From NCBI GenBank assembly GCA_025451375.1, contig JANWKL010000049.1:1-54910 (forward strand): 54,910 nt of DNA. Reading direction: 5' to 3'. Of this stretch, positions 26,467 to 36,469 are shown piece after piece. A program made the position numbers and the translations under genes. The stretch comes from Steroidobacteraceae bacterium. GTDB lineage: Bacteria > Pseudomonadota > Gammaproteobacteria > Steroidobacterales > Steroidobacteraceae. Numbering within the stretch: the stretch's first letter is position 1; each line of letters starts with the position of its first letter. A model generated the notes under the pieces. That model made no database searches. It was not told the DNA's origin and saw only the letters and a list, made by a program, of their open reading frames with translations.

Positions 26467-27325
26467 AGCAGCAGTCCCGGGCGGCCTGTGGCGCAGGGCA
26501 GGCCGCCAGCTCGCTGGCAATACCGCGACTCGCCTCGCGCTCACGGTGCTGATCCTGATTGCCCTCGTGGCGCTGCTCGGGCCGCTGTGGAGCCCCTGGA
26601 GGTTCGATCAACTCGACTGGCAACACCTGGCGGTGCCGCCGGGGCGTCTCGCGGCGCATTGGCTTGGAACCGACCGCCTGGGGCGCGATCTGTACGTGCG
26701 CACCCTCTACGGGGTGCGAGTGTCGCTCCTCATCAGCGTTCTCGCCAGCCTCGTCAGTCTCGTGATCGGCGTCACCTGGGGCGCGGTGGCGGGCTTTGCC
26801 GGCGGGCGCACGGATGAGTGGATGATGCGCTTTGTCGATGTGTTGTATTCACTGCCGTACCTTTTCATCGTCATCATTCTCACCACGCTGTTCCAGCGCG
26901 GCAGCATCGTGGTGCTGCTGCTCGCAATCGGCGCGGTGGGCTGGCTCACCACCGCGCGCATCGTGCGCGGCGAGACCCTGGCGCTGAAGCGGCGCGAGTT
27001 CATCGAGGCGGCACGCGCCCTGGGGCTCTCCAACAGCTCCATCGTGGTGCGCCACATCGTGCCGAACCTCTTAGGTCCGGTGGCCGTATACGCAACACTC
27101 ACCATTCCGCAGATGATCATTTTCGAGGGCTTCCTGAGTTTCCTGGGCCTCGGCGTGCAGGAGCCCCACGCGAGTCTTGGCAATCTCATCAACGTTGGCG
27201 CGCAGGAGATGCAGTCTGCGCCGTGGATGCTGCTGACGCCTGCGACCTTTCTCGTGGTCCTGCTCATTTGCCTCAATGTTCTTGGCGATGCCTTGCGCGA
27301 TGCGCTCGACCCCCATGAGCGCTGA
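26459..27325 (+). CDS. Peptide ABC transporter permease, OppC/DppC type
   Basis: Second permease of the pair, 288 residues. It has the N-terminal OppC anchor, then WLGTDRLGRDLYVRTLYGVRV, SLLISVLASLVSLVIGVTWG and the EAA loop EAARALGLSNSSIVVRHIVPNLL, ending in FEGFLSFLGLGVQEPHASLG. ATG 26459 lies inside the end of oppB and was preferred to an ORF start nine codons upstream because the overlap and sequence match the family. Its stop overlaps the next gene by 11 bp. Confidence 0.9.
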   Translation: MSEAAVPGGLWRRAGRQLAGNTATRLALTVLILIALVALLGPLWSPWRFDQLDWQHLAVPPGRLAAHWLGTDRLGRDLYVRTLYGVRVSLLISVLASLVSLVIGVTWGAVAGFAGGRTDEWMMRFVDVLYSLPYLFIVIILTTLFQRGSIVVLLLAIGAVGWLTTARIVRGETLALKRREFIEAARALGLSNSSIVVRHIVPNLLGPVAVYATLTIPQMIIFEGFLSFLGLGVQEPHASLGNLINVGAQEMQSAPWMLLTPATFLVVLLICLNVLGDALRDALDPHER

Positions 27326-29153
27326 ACACTTACCGGAGCGCGCGGAGGTCCTGCGGCTCGCGCAGCTGTCCGTCTCGTTCAGGACCGCAACGGGTTTGGT
27401 GTCGGCTGCGCAGGAAGTGACTCTCAGCGTTGCGCGGGGAGAGTGCCTGGGCGTGGTCGGTGCCTCGGGCGCCGGCAAGAGCGTGTCGTTCCTGGCGCTC
27501 CTCGGACTTCTGCCCCCAAACGCGTACGTTCAGGGCAGCGCGCAGTTTTGCGGCGCCGAACTCCTCGGGGCCGCAGCCCGCGCGCTGGACCGTCTGCGCG
27601 GAGCCTCCATCGGCATGGTGTTCCAGGATCCCATGACCTCTCTGACGCCGCATCTTACGATCGGTAAACAGATCGCCGAGGTTGTCGTACGCCATCGCGG
27701 TGTGTCCTGGGCCGCGGGGCGCGCGCGTGGCGAGGCGTTGCTCACGCGCGTACACGTGACGGATCCCGGGCGGCGCATGGGTCAGTATCCGCACGAACTC
27801 TCCGGCGGGATGCGCCAGCGCGCCATGATCGCCATTGCGCTCGCCTGCGAGCCACAGCTGCTGATCGCCGATGAGCCCACGACCTCGCTGGACGTCACCA
27901 TCCAGGCGCAGATTCTCGCACTGCTGGCGGAGTTGAAGCGCGAGCAGGGCATGGCAATGGTGCTCATCACCCATGATCTCGGCGCGGTCGCCGGCGTTGC
28001 CGATCGGGTCGCGGTCATGCGCGGCGGTCGCGTGATTGAAACCGGGCCGGTGGGCGTGGTCCTGAAGCGGCCTCGCGACCCTTACACGCGCGCGCTCGTC
28101 GACTGCGCGCCGCAACTCGCCCCCGAGCGGGCGCCAATGCCAGACACTGCACTCGCAGGCAGCGAGCCGCCGCTCCGGGCGGTTGCATTATCGCTGACCG
28201 ACGTGAGTGTGGAATTTCCAGTTGGCGCGCGCTGGTTCGGCCGGGCGGCCAGGCTGTCCGCTCTGCGGCAGGTCAGCCTCGAACTTGCCGCCGGTGAATC
28301 CTTAGGGGTGGTGGGCGAGTCCGGCAGCGGCAAATCAACCCTGGTGCGCGCCACCTTGCAGCTGCTCCGGCCAACCACCGGACGGGTGGTGTGGATGGGC
28401 GCGGCGCTCGGCGAGCTGCCGGCCGGGGAGTTGCGCGCGCTGCGCAAGGATCTGCAGATCATTTTCCAGGATCCGCTCGGCAGCCTCGACCCGCGCCTCA
28501 CCGTCGGGGAGATTGTCGCGGAGCCACTGCTGGTGCAGGCGCCGCAGCTCACCGCGACGGCCCGCGCCGCCGAGACCGCCGCGGTGCTCGAGCGAGTTGG
28601 TCTGCCGGCGCGCCTGACGGGTCGCTATCCCCATGAGCTCTCAGGTGGGGAATGCCAGCGCGTCGGCATCGCGCGCGCGATGATACTGAAGCCGCGCCTG
28701 CTGGTGTGCGACGAGCCGGTGAGCGCGCTCGATACGCCCACGCAGCAACAGATCGTGTCACTGCTCGCGGATCTGAAACGCGAGTCGGGCCTGTCGCTCC
28801 TGTTCGTCAGCCACAATCTGGCGCTGGTGCAGCGTCTGTGCGAGCGCGTGCTGGTGTTGTACCTCGGCCGCATGATGGAACTCGGGCCCGCATCGCAGCT
28901 CTACGCGCAGCCCCTGCATCCCTACACCCGCGAGCTCCTGGGCGCCGTGCCCATCCCGGATCCGGAACTGCAACCGGCGCGCCTCAGCCGGGTGCTTGCC
29001 GGCGAACCACCGTCGCCCCTGAATCCGCCGAGCGGCTGCGCCTACCGGACGCGATGTCCCCACGCCATCCCCGTGTGCCGGGAAAAGGTGCCCGCGTGGG
29101 AAGCGGTGGACGGTGCCCGTCGCGTCGCGTGTCACCGCTGGCGCGAGCTTTAG
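27315..29153 (+). CDS. Fused peptide ABC transporter ATPase (OppD-OppF type)
   Basis: One 612-residue chain holds two ATP-binding domains. The first has Walker A GASGAGKS near residue 48, the signature LSGGMRQR and Walker [13 protein letters not shown]; the second has GESGSGKS near residue 337, LSGGECQR and [13 protein letters not shown] cysteine-containing oligopeptide C-terminal region ([14 protein letters not shown]) ends the protein. The layout resembles YejF and GsiA, single-chain ATPases of peptide and glutathione importers. All catalytic motifs look intact in both halves. Confidence 0.9.
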   Translation: MSAEHLPERAEVLRLAQLSVSFRTATGLVSAAQEVTLSVARGECLGVVGASGAGKSVSFLALLGLLPPNAYVQGSAQFCGAELLGAAARALDRLRGASIGMVFQDPMTSLTPHLTIGKQIAEVVVRHRGVSWAAGRARGEALLTRVHVTDPGRRMGQYPHELSGGMRQRAMIAIALACEPQLLIADEPTTSLDVTIQAQILALLAELKREQGMAMVLITHDLGAVAGVADRVAVMRGGRVIETGPVGVVLKRPRDPYTRALVDCAPQLAPERAPMPDTALAGSEPPLRAVALSLTDVSVEFPVGARWFGRAARLSALRQVSLELAAGESLGVVGESGSGKSTLVRATLQLLRPTTGRVVWMGAALGELPAGELRALRKDLQIIFQDPLGSLDPRLTVGEIVAEPLLVQAPQLTATARAAETAAVLERVGLPARLTGRYPHELSGGECQRVGIARAMILKPRLLVCDEPVSALDTPTQQQIVSLLADLKRESGLSLLFVSHNLALVQRLCERVLVLYLGRMMELGPASQLYAQPLHPYTRELLGAVPIPDPELQPARLSRVLAGEPPSPLNPPSGCAYRTRCPHAIPVCREKVPAWEAVDGARRVACHRWREL

Positions 29154-29176
29154 GGCCGGCTGCTATCCTTCACTGC

Positions 29177-30448
29177 ATGAAAACTGCGGAAAGCATTCGC
29201 CCCAGCGAGGGCCTGAAACACGTGCGTTACGAGATTCGCGGGCGCCTGGCACGGCGCGCCCATGAGCTCGAGCGCCAGGGCTACGAGATCGTGTCGCTGA
29301 ACATCGGCAACCCGCGCGCCTTTGGCCTGCGCACGCCCGAGACCATGCGGCTTGCCATGATCGAGAATCTCGCCGAGGCGGAAGGCTACTGCCATCAAAA
29401 GGGTATCTTTCCGGCCCGCGAGGCGGTGGTCATGCAGCAGCAGGCGCGCGGCGTCACTGGCGTCACAGCCGAGGAAGTCTTCATCGGCAACGGCGTGAGC
29501 GAGCTCATCGACCTTACGCTGCGGGCGTTGCTCAACGACGGCGATGAAGTGCTGGTGCCGAGCCCGGACTACCCGCTGTGGACCGCCGCCGTCACCCTCA
29601 ATCGCGGCCGGGCGGTTCATTATCCGTGCCGTCCCGAGAACGGCTTTGTGCCGGATCCGGAAGAGGTGGCGCGCCTCGTGACACCGCGGACACGCGCCAT
29701 CGTCATCATCAATCCCAACAACCCGACCGGCGCTGTGTATCCACGGCGGGTGCTCGAGGCGCTGGCACGGCTCGCGGAACGGCACGGTCTCATCGTATTC
29801 AGCGACGAGATCTACGACCAGATGACCTATGACGGCGCCGAGTTCGTACCCATGGCGACGCTGGTGCATGACACGCTGTGTGCGACGCTGTCCGGACTCT
29901 CCAAGGTCTACCGGGCCTGCGGCTATCGTGTGGGCTGGGCGGCATTTTCCGGCCGCACGCACGCGGCCACCGAATACCTGGGCGCGCTGGAGCTCTTGTC
30001 CTCGTTGCGACTGTGCAGCAACGTCATGGCGCAGTGGGCGGTGCAGACCGCGCTCGGCGGTCACCAAAGCATTCTGGAATTAGTGTCACCAGGCGGGCGA
30101 CTGCATGACTCGCGCGCGGCGATCCTGCAGGCGACCGCGCATAGCAAGTACCTGTCTCTTGCACCACCCGGCGGGGCGATGTACGCCTTCGTTGGTGTTG
30201 ATCCGAAAGTGCTGCCGGACTTTGACGACCAGCAGTTCGCGCTGGATCTGCTCGAGCAGAAACACGTCCTGGTCGCGCCGGGCGTGAGTTTCAATGTCCC
30301 GTACCGCAATCACTTCCGCATCACGAACCTGCCGGATTCAGCGATGCTCAAGGACGTGTTCAACCGGGTCGAGGAATTGCTCGGGGTTTACGCCTCTCGT
30401 CCGCGTGCGCCAGGCAATGTCGTGAACGTCGCAAATAGATTAAAGTGA
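29177..30448 (+). CDS. alaA: Alanine-synthesising aminotransferase AlaA-like
   Basis: Fold-type I PLP aminotransferase making alanine from pyruvate and glutamate in its E. coli relative. The 423-residue product matches AlaA closely: NIGNPRAFGLRTPE, YCHQKGIFPAREAVV, GNGVSELIDLTLRALL, PSPDYPLWTAAV, INPNNPTGAVYP, FSDEIYDQMTYDG and the PLP lysine in LSGLSKVYRACGYRVGW. About 15 extra residues extend the C-terminus. It follows the transporter ATPase by 23 bases, possibly as one transcript. Confidence 0.88.
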   Translation: MKTAESIRPSEGLKHVRYEIRGRLARRAHELERQGYEIVSLNIGNPRAFGLRTPETMRLAMIENLAEAEGYCHQKGIFPAREAVVMQQQARGVTGVTAEEVFIGNGVSELIDLTLRALLNDGDEVLVPSPDYPLWTAAVTLNRGRAVHYPCRPENGFVPDPEEVARLVTPRTRAIVIINPNNPTGAVYPRRVLEALARLAERHGLIVFSDEIYDQMTYDGAEFVPMATLVHDTLCATLSGLSKVYRACGYRVGWAAFSGRTHAATEYLGALELLSSLRLCSNVMAQWAVQTALGGHQSILELVSPGGRLHDSRAAILQATAHSKYLSLAPPGGAMYAFVGVDPKVLPDFDDQQFALDLLEQKHVLVAPGVSFNVPYRNHFRITNLPDSAMLKDVFNRVEELLGVYASRPRAPGNVVNVANRLK

Positions 30449-30477
30449 TTTCGCTAAATGATCTGTAACAGACTGTT

Positions 30478-33180
30478 TTGTTTAGGCTTAACTTCGACGT
30501 AGCCGATCTGCTGGGCCGCGGCGGCACGCTCATCGTGCCCACTCGTCAACGCGCGCACGCCGTGAAGCTGGCGCAGTCCGCGGCAAAACTCGCCGCGGGC
30601 GAGCGCGTGTGGGCGAGCGCGGACGTGCTTGGCGCCGGCAGCTGGATGCGCCGTGAAGCACAGCGCAGGGCCGCAGAGGACTCCCCTGCGACCGGCGCCC
30701 GGGTGCTCAGCGGCGCCGAGGAGTGGTTCCTGTGGCGTGAGTGTGCCGCGGACATCACCGTGAATCTGCCGCTCCTGAACGGCGCGACGCTGGGGGACGC
30801 CCTGCAACGCGCCAGCACGCTCGCTTACGAGTACCGGATCGAGCTGCGCGCCGCTCCGTCCGGGAGCGAGGCGCACATGCTGTTCAAGGCCCGTCAGGCG
30901 TTTGATGAGCGCTGCCGGGCGCTCGGCGTGGTGAGTGTCGACGCCTTGCTCGCGCAGGCGCAAACGCATATGGCGGGTGTGCCACCGCCGTCCGCCATCG
31001 AGCTGCGGGGGTTTGATGCGCTGTCGCCGCGAATGGCGACCCTCATCGGGACGCACGCGACGCGGGATGCGCACCTCCAGACTCCGGCGTCGCTTCTGAT
31101 ATGCGCCGATCAAGGCGAAGAGCTGGAGCGCATCGCTCAGTGGTGCCGAGCGCGGGTGCTGCTGCAACCCGATGCGAGGCTCCTCATCATGTTGCCCGGG
31201 GCACCGGGCGCCCGCGAGCGCCTCGCGGCACTCATTCGCCAGGCGCTCGACCCGCGCAGCATTTTCGCATCGACGCCGGAGTCACAGGCGCTGGTCGGCA
31301 TCGAGGGCGGCCAGCCGCTGCGTGAAGTGCCCGTCATCGCGCACGCGCTCACCACCCTTGACCTCTTGGCCGGCGGCGAGCTTGAGAGCGCGGATCTGAG
31401 CGCCTGGCTGCGTGCTCCGTACTGGAGCTCACCCACCGCGCCGGCGCGGGCGCGGCTCGATGTGAAATTGCGTGACGGCAAACTCGTAACGGTGCGCCTG
31501 CGGGAGCTCCTGGGCCAACTCGGCCTGATGAAGGCAGATCTGCAACCGGCAGCGCGCGAGTGCGATGCACGCCTCACGCGCGCCGCTGCGACCCTGGGTG
31601 AAGGCGCCGGCGGCTTGCGCGTTGCGCCGCGCGTCTGGTCGGAGCGTTTCCGCGCGGCGCTGGAGGCCATGGGCTGGCCCGGGCCGCCGGCCGCGGATAC
31701 TGCGGGGCAACAGACCTTGATGCGCTGGCATGAGTTGCTCGAGGAATTCGGGGTGTTGTCCGGGAGCACCGGCACTGTGGGTCGCGCGCAGGCGCTGCAG
31801 CTGCTGGAAGCGCGTGCGGTACGCAGCGCCTTCCGGCCGGCGGATGAGGATGTCACCGTGACCATCTCACCCATGCTGGCGGACCCGATCGTGCGTTACG
31901 ACGGCATCTGGGTTGCGCAGCTGCGTGCGGATGTTCTGCCGCAGGCCATAGCGCCGGATCCCTTCCTGCCGATTGCCGCGCAGCGTGCGGCAGGCGCACC
32001 CGCCGCCAGCGCGAGCGGGCGTCTTGGGCAGGCACGCACGCTCCTGCAGGCCTGGCACGCCGGCACGGATGAACTGGTGCTGTCGGCGCCGAGACACGCC
32101 GCCGATATGGAGTTGTCTCCAAGCCCGCTGCTCAAGGCGGTACCGGCGCCCCTGAACTCGCACGCAGTGCACTGGCTGCCTGCGGCCCTGCACCGCGAGG
32201 GCGTCATTGAGGCGCTCGAGGACGGCACGGGCATTCCCTGGAACGCGGCCGTGCCCCTGCCGCGCGGTACCCGGGCGCTCGACCTGCAGAACACCTGCCC
32301 GTTCCGCGCCTACGCGGAACTGCGGCTCGGGAGCTTGCGTCCGGAGATACCGGAGCCGGGAGTGGCCGCCCTCGATCGCGGTACGCTGTTGCACGCGGCG
32401 CTCGAGAAGCTGTGGGGACAGCTGCGCGATTCGGATACGCTCACGGCGCTCAGTGAGGCTGCCCTCGAGAGCTTGATCACGCAGAGCGTGGACGCAGCCG
32501 CATTGGCGCTGCTCGCGCAGGCGACGAGCAAGCGCCGCCGCCGCCAGGCACAGCAAGGTCAGCTGGACATGTTCGCCGCCATGCCGAAGGCGCTGGCGAG
32601 AGAGTGCCGGCGCGCGGCGCGCCTGATCCGCGGCCTGTGCGAGCTCGACCGCCAGCGATCGCCCTTCCGGGTTGAAAGCACCGAGCATCCGGCGCAGCTC
32701 GTGCTCGCCGGTGCGCGGGTGGTCATGCGCATCGATCGCGTCGACTTGCTCGCCGCCGGCGGTCGCGCCGTTCTCGACTACAAGACCGGCGGTCACGTGA
32801 GCGGGCGCTGGTACGACGAGCGGCCCACGTATCCGCAATTGCTCGCCTATCTCACCGCACTCGGAGAAGACGTCGCGGCGCTCGCCACCGTCTGGGTCAA
32901 CTCACGCACCCTGCGGTTCGACGGCGTGGCGCGCGACTCCGGGCTCCTGCCCGGGGTAAAGGCCGCGCACGGCGCGGCAGGTGCCGAGCCTGTGCAGGCC
33001 TGGCAGGCACAGCAGCACGCCTGGCGTACCGTTCTTGAGCGGCTGATCGCAGGCTTTCTCGGGGCTGACGCGACCGTGGACCCGAAGCCGGGCGCGTGCC
33101 GGAACTGTCACGTCATCAACATCTGCCGGATCGGCGAACGCGAGGAGGCGGATGAGAGCGACGAGGGTGCCGATGAGTGA
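30478..33180 (+). CDS. AddB-like nuclease/inactivated helicase subunit (PD-(D/E)XK, putative DNA repair)
   Basis: A 900-residue protein of the 'probable DNA repair' AddB-like family. The C-terminal third is a RecB-family nuclease with VLDYKTGGH (Asp767, Lys769). Cys607 (in NTCPFRAYAE) and Cys874, Cys877, Cys883 (CRNCHVINIC, CX2CX5C) match the iron-sulfur staple of AddB nucleases. The N-terminal half has PTRQRAHAVKLA instead of a working Walker A, so it is probably a non-ATPase scaffold. No ATG fits; the first usable start is TTG 30478 with no ribosome site. It overlaps the helicase gene that follows by 8 bp, and the two products are expected to form a heterodimer. Confidence 0.8.
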   Translation: MFRLNFDVADLLGRGGTLIVPTRQRAHAVKLAQSAAKLAAGERVWASADVLGAGSWMRREAQRRAAEDSPATGARVLSGAEEWFLWRECAADITVNLPLLNGATLGDALQRASTLAYEYRIELRAAPSGSEAHMLFKARQAFDERCRALGVVSVDALLAQAQTHMAGVPPPSAIELRGFDALSPRMATLIGTHATRDAHLQTPASLLICADQGEELERIAQWCRARVLLQPDARLLIMLPGAPGARERLAALIRQALDPRSIFASTPESQALVGIEGGQPLREVPVIAHALTTLDLLAGGELESADLSAWLRAPYWSSPTAPARARLDVKLRDGKLVTVRLRELLGQLGLMKADLQPAARECDARLTRAAATLGEGAGGLRVAPRVWSERFRAALEAMGWPGPPAADTAGQQTLMRWHELLEEFGVLSGSTGTVGRAQALQLLEARAVRSAFRPADEDVTVTISPMLADPIVRYDGIWVAQLRADVLPQAIAPDPFLPIAAQRAAGAPAASASGRLGQARTLLQAWHAGTDELVLSAPRHAADMELSPSPLLKAVPAPLNSHAVHWLPAALHREGVIEALEDGTGIPWNAAVPLPRGTRALDLQNTCPFRAYAELRLGSLRPEIPEPGVAALDRGTLLHAALEKLWGQLRDSDTLTALSEAALESLITQSVDAAALALLAQATSKRRRRQAQQGQLDMFAAMPKALARECRRAARLIRGLCELDRQRSPFRVESTEHPAQLVLAGARVVMRIDRVDLLAAGGRAVLDYKTGGHVSGRWYDERPTYPQLLAYLTALGEDVAALATVWVNSRTLRFDGVARDSGLLPGVKAAHGAAGAEPVQAWQAQQHAWRTVLERLIAGFLGADATVDPKPGACRNCHVINICRIGEREEADESDEGADE

Positions 33181-36100
33181 GGCGCTGCTGCGGGCGGATC
33201 TGGCGGCGCGCGCCGGGGCGATCGACCCCGCGCGCTCGATCCTGCTGCAAGCGCCCGCCGGCTCCGGCAAGACCGCCGTGCTGACGCAGCGCTTTCTGCG
33301 CCTGCTGTGCACGGTGGATGAGCCGCAGGCGATTCTCGCCATCAGCTTCACGCGCAAGGCCGCAGCCCAGATGCGTGAGCGGGTGCTGCGCGCGTTGCGG
33401 GGGGAAGTCCGGGACGATGACCCGTGCGCCGCACAGCTGCGGGAACTGGCCACGAACGCGCTGCGGCATGCGGCCACCCGCGACTGGAAGCTGCTGCAGG
33501 ATCCGGGCGCGCTGCGCATCCAGACCATTGATTCGTTCGATTACTGGCTCGCCAGCCAGCTGCCGGTGGCGGCGCGCGCCGGCGGCTCGCTGACGGTGTT
33601 GGAAGCGGCCGGGGAACTGTATCGGCGGGCGGCGCGCCGCACACTGGTGGATGGCGAGGCCGATGCACAACTCGGCGACGACATCGAATTGTTGTTCGAA
33701 CGCTTCGACAACAGCTGGAGTCTCCTCGAGCGCCTGCTCGCCCAGATGCTGAAGCAGCGCAGTCACTGGCTGCGATACGTGGTCGAGGACGATCCGCAGG
33801 TGCTGTGCGAGCGCATCAATTCCAGCCTGGAAGCGCTCATCGCCACCCGCATCGAGGCGGCGCACCGTCTCGTGCCGCAGGCGCTCGCCAGGCAGGCCGC
33901 GGCGCTGTCCGGTGTCGGGGTTCTGGGCAGTGAGCCGCAGCAGCTCCCCGCCTGGCAGCGTCTCGGCAGCCTCGCGCTCACGGACCGCGGCTGGCGCAAG
34001 GTACTGAGTGCGCGGCATCTCGGCCCCGGCTACGAGCAACCGGCGGCGCGCGCGACGCTGCGCGGTTGCATTGATCTTCTGGCCGGGATCGAAGGACTCG
34101 AGGTGGCGCTGCGGGAGGTGGTGCCCCTGCCGCCACCGAGGCTGAGTGCGACCGAGTCAGATGCGATTGCCGCACTGTCGCGTGTGCTCGCGCGCGCCGC
34201 TGCGGAGCTGCACCTGGAATTCACGACCAGCGGCCGGGTCGACTACACCTACATCGCTGGCGCCGCCCGCGAAGCGCTGAGCGTCGCATCCGAACCCACG
34301 GATCTGGCGCTGCGCGCGGGCCTGTCGCTGCGCCACATCCTGGTGGATGAATACCAGGACACCTCGCTCGCGCAGTTCCAGCTGCTCGAAAAGCTCACGG
34401 CCGGATGGGAGGCCGGTGACGGCCGCACGTTGTTCGTGGTTGGCGATCCGATGCAGTCGATCTACCGGTTTCGTGATGCCGAAGTCGGGTTGTTCATGGC
34501 CGCGCGTGAGCACGGCATCGGCCAGGTGCGCATGACGCCGTTGCGGCTGACGCGCAATTTTCGCGCCACGCCGGCGCTCGTTGGCTGGACCAACGAGGTG
34601 TTCGATCGGGTACTCGCGCCGGCCGATGACCTGCGCGCCGGAGCGGTGAGATTCGCTGCCAGCGTTGCGGGGCGCGCGCCGCGAGTAGCAGGCGGCGCGG
34701 CTGCCGATATGGCGGCGGGCGCGCGGCTGCTGCTTTTTCCGGGTGATCGTCGTGCGGAGGCGCAGAGCGTGGCGAGCGAGATCGTGCGCCTCAAGCGCGC
34801 CAGTCCCGACGCCGAGGTGGCGGTGCTGGTGGCCGTACGGGCGCACGCCCGGGCGATTGTGAGTGCCTTGCGGACCCGGGGACTCGAGCCACTCGGAGTG
34901 GACCTGGTGCCGCTCGCGGAACGGCCGATCGTCCGCGACCTGGTGCAGCTCGCGAGCGCCCTTCACGACCTGGGTGATCGCACCGCCTGGCTTGCCGTGC
35001 TGCGTGCGCCCTGGTGCGGGGCGCGGCTCGCCACGCTGACCGCGCTGTCCGGACCCAGGGAGCCGCAGCTGATCTGGGAAGCGCTCAACGACTCCGCAAA
35101 GATCGCGCAGTGTCTGGCAGATGACCGGCCGCGACTGCTGCGCGTGCGGGAGGGGTTGGCGGAGGCGCTCGCGCGGCGCGACCGCGAAACGCCGGCCGAC
35201 TGGCTGGAGGCGACCTGGACGCGACTCGGTGCAGCGGATGCGTACGGGCGGCAGGATCTTGATGACGCCCGCGCGTTTTTCAGCGCACTCGCCGCACGCT
35301 CCGCGGCCCTGGAGTGGCGGGGACCTGCGGATTTTCCGGCGCTGCTGGCGGATCTCTACAGCACCGCGCGCGCGGTGGACAAGAACCCCGTGCAGATCAT
35401 GACCATCCACCGCGCCAAGGGGCTCGAGTTCGATCACGTGTTTGTGCCGGCGCTCGAGCGCGTACCTGACGCGGGGGACGCAGCGTTGCTCGAGTGGATT
35501 GATCTGCCGCGCAACGGCAAGGAGAGCGATCTTCTGATGGTGGTGGCGCCCGCGACCGACGACAAACGCGCCCGGCGCGAGCCCCTCAGTGCCCTGATCC
35601 GCGCGCTGCAAAAAACCCGCGCGGCGCACGAGCACGCCCGCCTCATGTACGTGGCGGCGACGCGTGCGAAAGAGACGCTGTACCTCTCCGCCGCGCCACA
35701 ACCCCGGCAAGACGGCAGCATCTTGCCGGATCGGCGCAGCCTCCTCGCCTGCGTGTGGCCGGCGTTGAGTGATGCGTTTGAGGTGAACGCCGTGCCTGCG
35801 GAGGCGCCCCCCAGGGCGGCGGCCTTGCTGCTGCGGCGCTTAGGCCGCGACTGGACTCCGCCGGAACTTCCCGCCGCACCGGTATTGACGCACCTGCCGA
35901 TCGCGCGTGCCTCGCTCGAGGCGCAGGAGTTCAGCTGGGTCGGTGAAACCCAGCGTCACATCGGCACCATCGTCCACGCGTGGCTGGCGCGCGCCGCGGA
36001 CTCGCAGGTGTTCCTGAACCCGAGCGAGATCACCGCCCAGCGCGCGGCGCTTGAGGGTGAACTGCGGCGCCAGGGCGTCCCGCACGAGGAGCGTGCGGCT

Positions 36101-36469
36101 GCCGCCGGTGTCATCGCAACCGCGCTGCAGCGCACGTTCGCAGACGAACGCGGCCGCTGGATTCTCGCGCCACACAGCCAGGCACGCAGCGAGCTGCCGC
36201 TGACCGGCTTGAGCGAGGGTCGGCTGCGCAGCGTCGTGATCGATCGTTCGTTCGTGGATGAGAGCGGCACGCGCTGGGTGATCGACTACAAGACCAGCCG
36301 CCACGAGGGCGGTGGACTCGAGGAATTTCTCGGGCAGGAGATGCAGCGTTACGCACCGCAGCTGCGCACCTACGCAGCATTGGCCCGCTCCCTGGGGCCT
36401 GAGCCAGTGCGCGCGGCGCTGTACTTCCCGCTGCTCGGCGCGCTGCGCGAACTCACAGCGTCCCGCTGA
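33173..36469 (+). CDS. AddA-like UvrD-type helicase with C-terminal nuclease
   Basis: A 1098-residue SF1A DNA helicase for end resection and repair. Walker A is APAGSGKT (27-34); motif II is ILVDEYQDTS; GDPMQSIYRFRDAEVGLF (motif III), RLTRNFRATPALV (IV) and a late MTIHRAKGLEFDHVFVPAL (V) and VAATRAKETLYLS (VI) follow. A RecB-type nuclease lies at the end, WVIDYKTS with Asp1038. With the preceding gene this makes an AddAB-like dual-nuclease machine. ATG 33173 overlaps the upstream stop. The 3' end overlaps gspN on the other strand by 17 bp. Confidence 0.87.
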   Translation: MSEALLRADLAARAGAIDPARSILLQAPAGSGKTAVLTQRFLRLLCTVDEPQAILAISFTRKAAAQMRERVLRALRGEVRDDDPCAAQLRELATNALRHAATRDWKLLQDPGALRIQTIDSFDYWLASQLPVAARAGGSLTVLEAAGELYRRAARRTLVDGEADAQLGDDIELLFERFDNSWSLLERLLAQMLKQRSHWLRYVVEDDPQVLCERINSSLEALIATRIEAAHRLVPQALARQAAALSGVGVLGSEPQQLPAWQRLGSLALTDRGWRKVLSARHLGPGYEQPAARATLRGCIDLLAGIEGLEVALREVVPLPPPRLSATESDAIAALSRVLARAAAELHLEFTTSGRVDYTYIAGAAREALSVASEPTDLALRAGLSLRHILVDEYQDTSLAQFQLLEKLTAGWEAGDGRTLFVVGDPMQSIYRFRDAEVGLFMAAREHGIGQVRMTPLRLTRNFRATPALVGWTNEVFDRVLAPADDLRAGAVRFAASVAGRAPRVAGGAAADMAAGARLLLFPGDRRAEAQSVASEIVRLKRASPDAEVAVLVAVRAHARAIVSALRTRGLEPLGVDLVPLAERPIVRDLVQLASALHDLGDRTAWLAVLRAPWCGARLATLTALSGPREPQLIWEALNDSAKIAQCLADDRPRLLRVREGLAEALARRDRETPADWLEATWTRLGAADAYGRQDLDDARAFFSALAARSAALEWRGPADFPALLADLYSTARAVDKNPVQIMTIHRAKGLEFDHVFVPALERVPDAGDAALLEWIDLPRNGKESDLLMVVAPATDDKRARREPLSALIRALQKTRAAHEHARLMYVAATRAKETLYLSAAPQPRQDGSILPDRRSLLACVWPALSDAFEVNAVPAEAPPRAAALLLRRLGRDWTPPELPAAPVLTHLPIARASLEAQEFSWVGETQRHIGTIVHAWLARAADSQVFLNPSEITAQRAALEGELRRQGVPHEERAAAAGVIATALQRTFADERGRWILAPHSQARSELPLTGLSEGRLRSVVIDRSFVDESGTRWVIDYKTSRHEGGGLEEFLGQEMQRYAPQLRTYAALARSLGPEPVRAALYFPLLGALRELTASR

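Noticed and set aside
30464-30478. CTGTAACAG-like sequence before the AddB-like gene as a LexA box
   Set aside because: The known gammaproteobacterial box needs CTGT, eight bases and ACAG; here the half-sites are not at that distance, so SOS control is not claimed.
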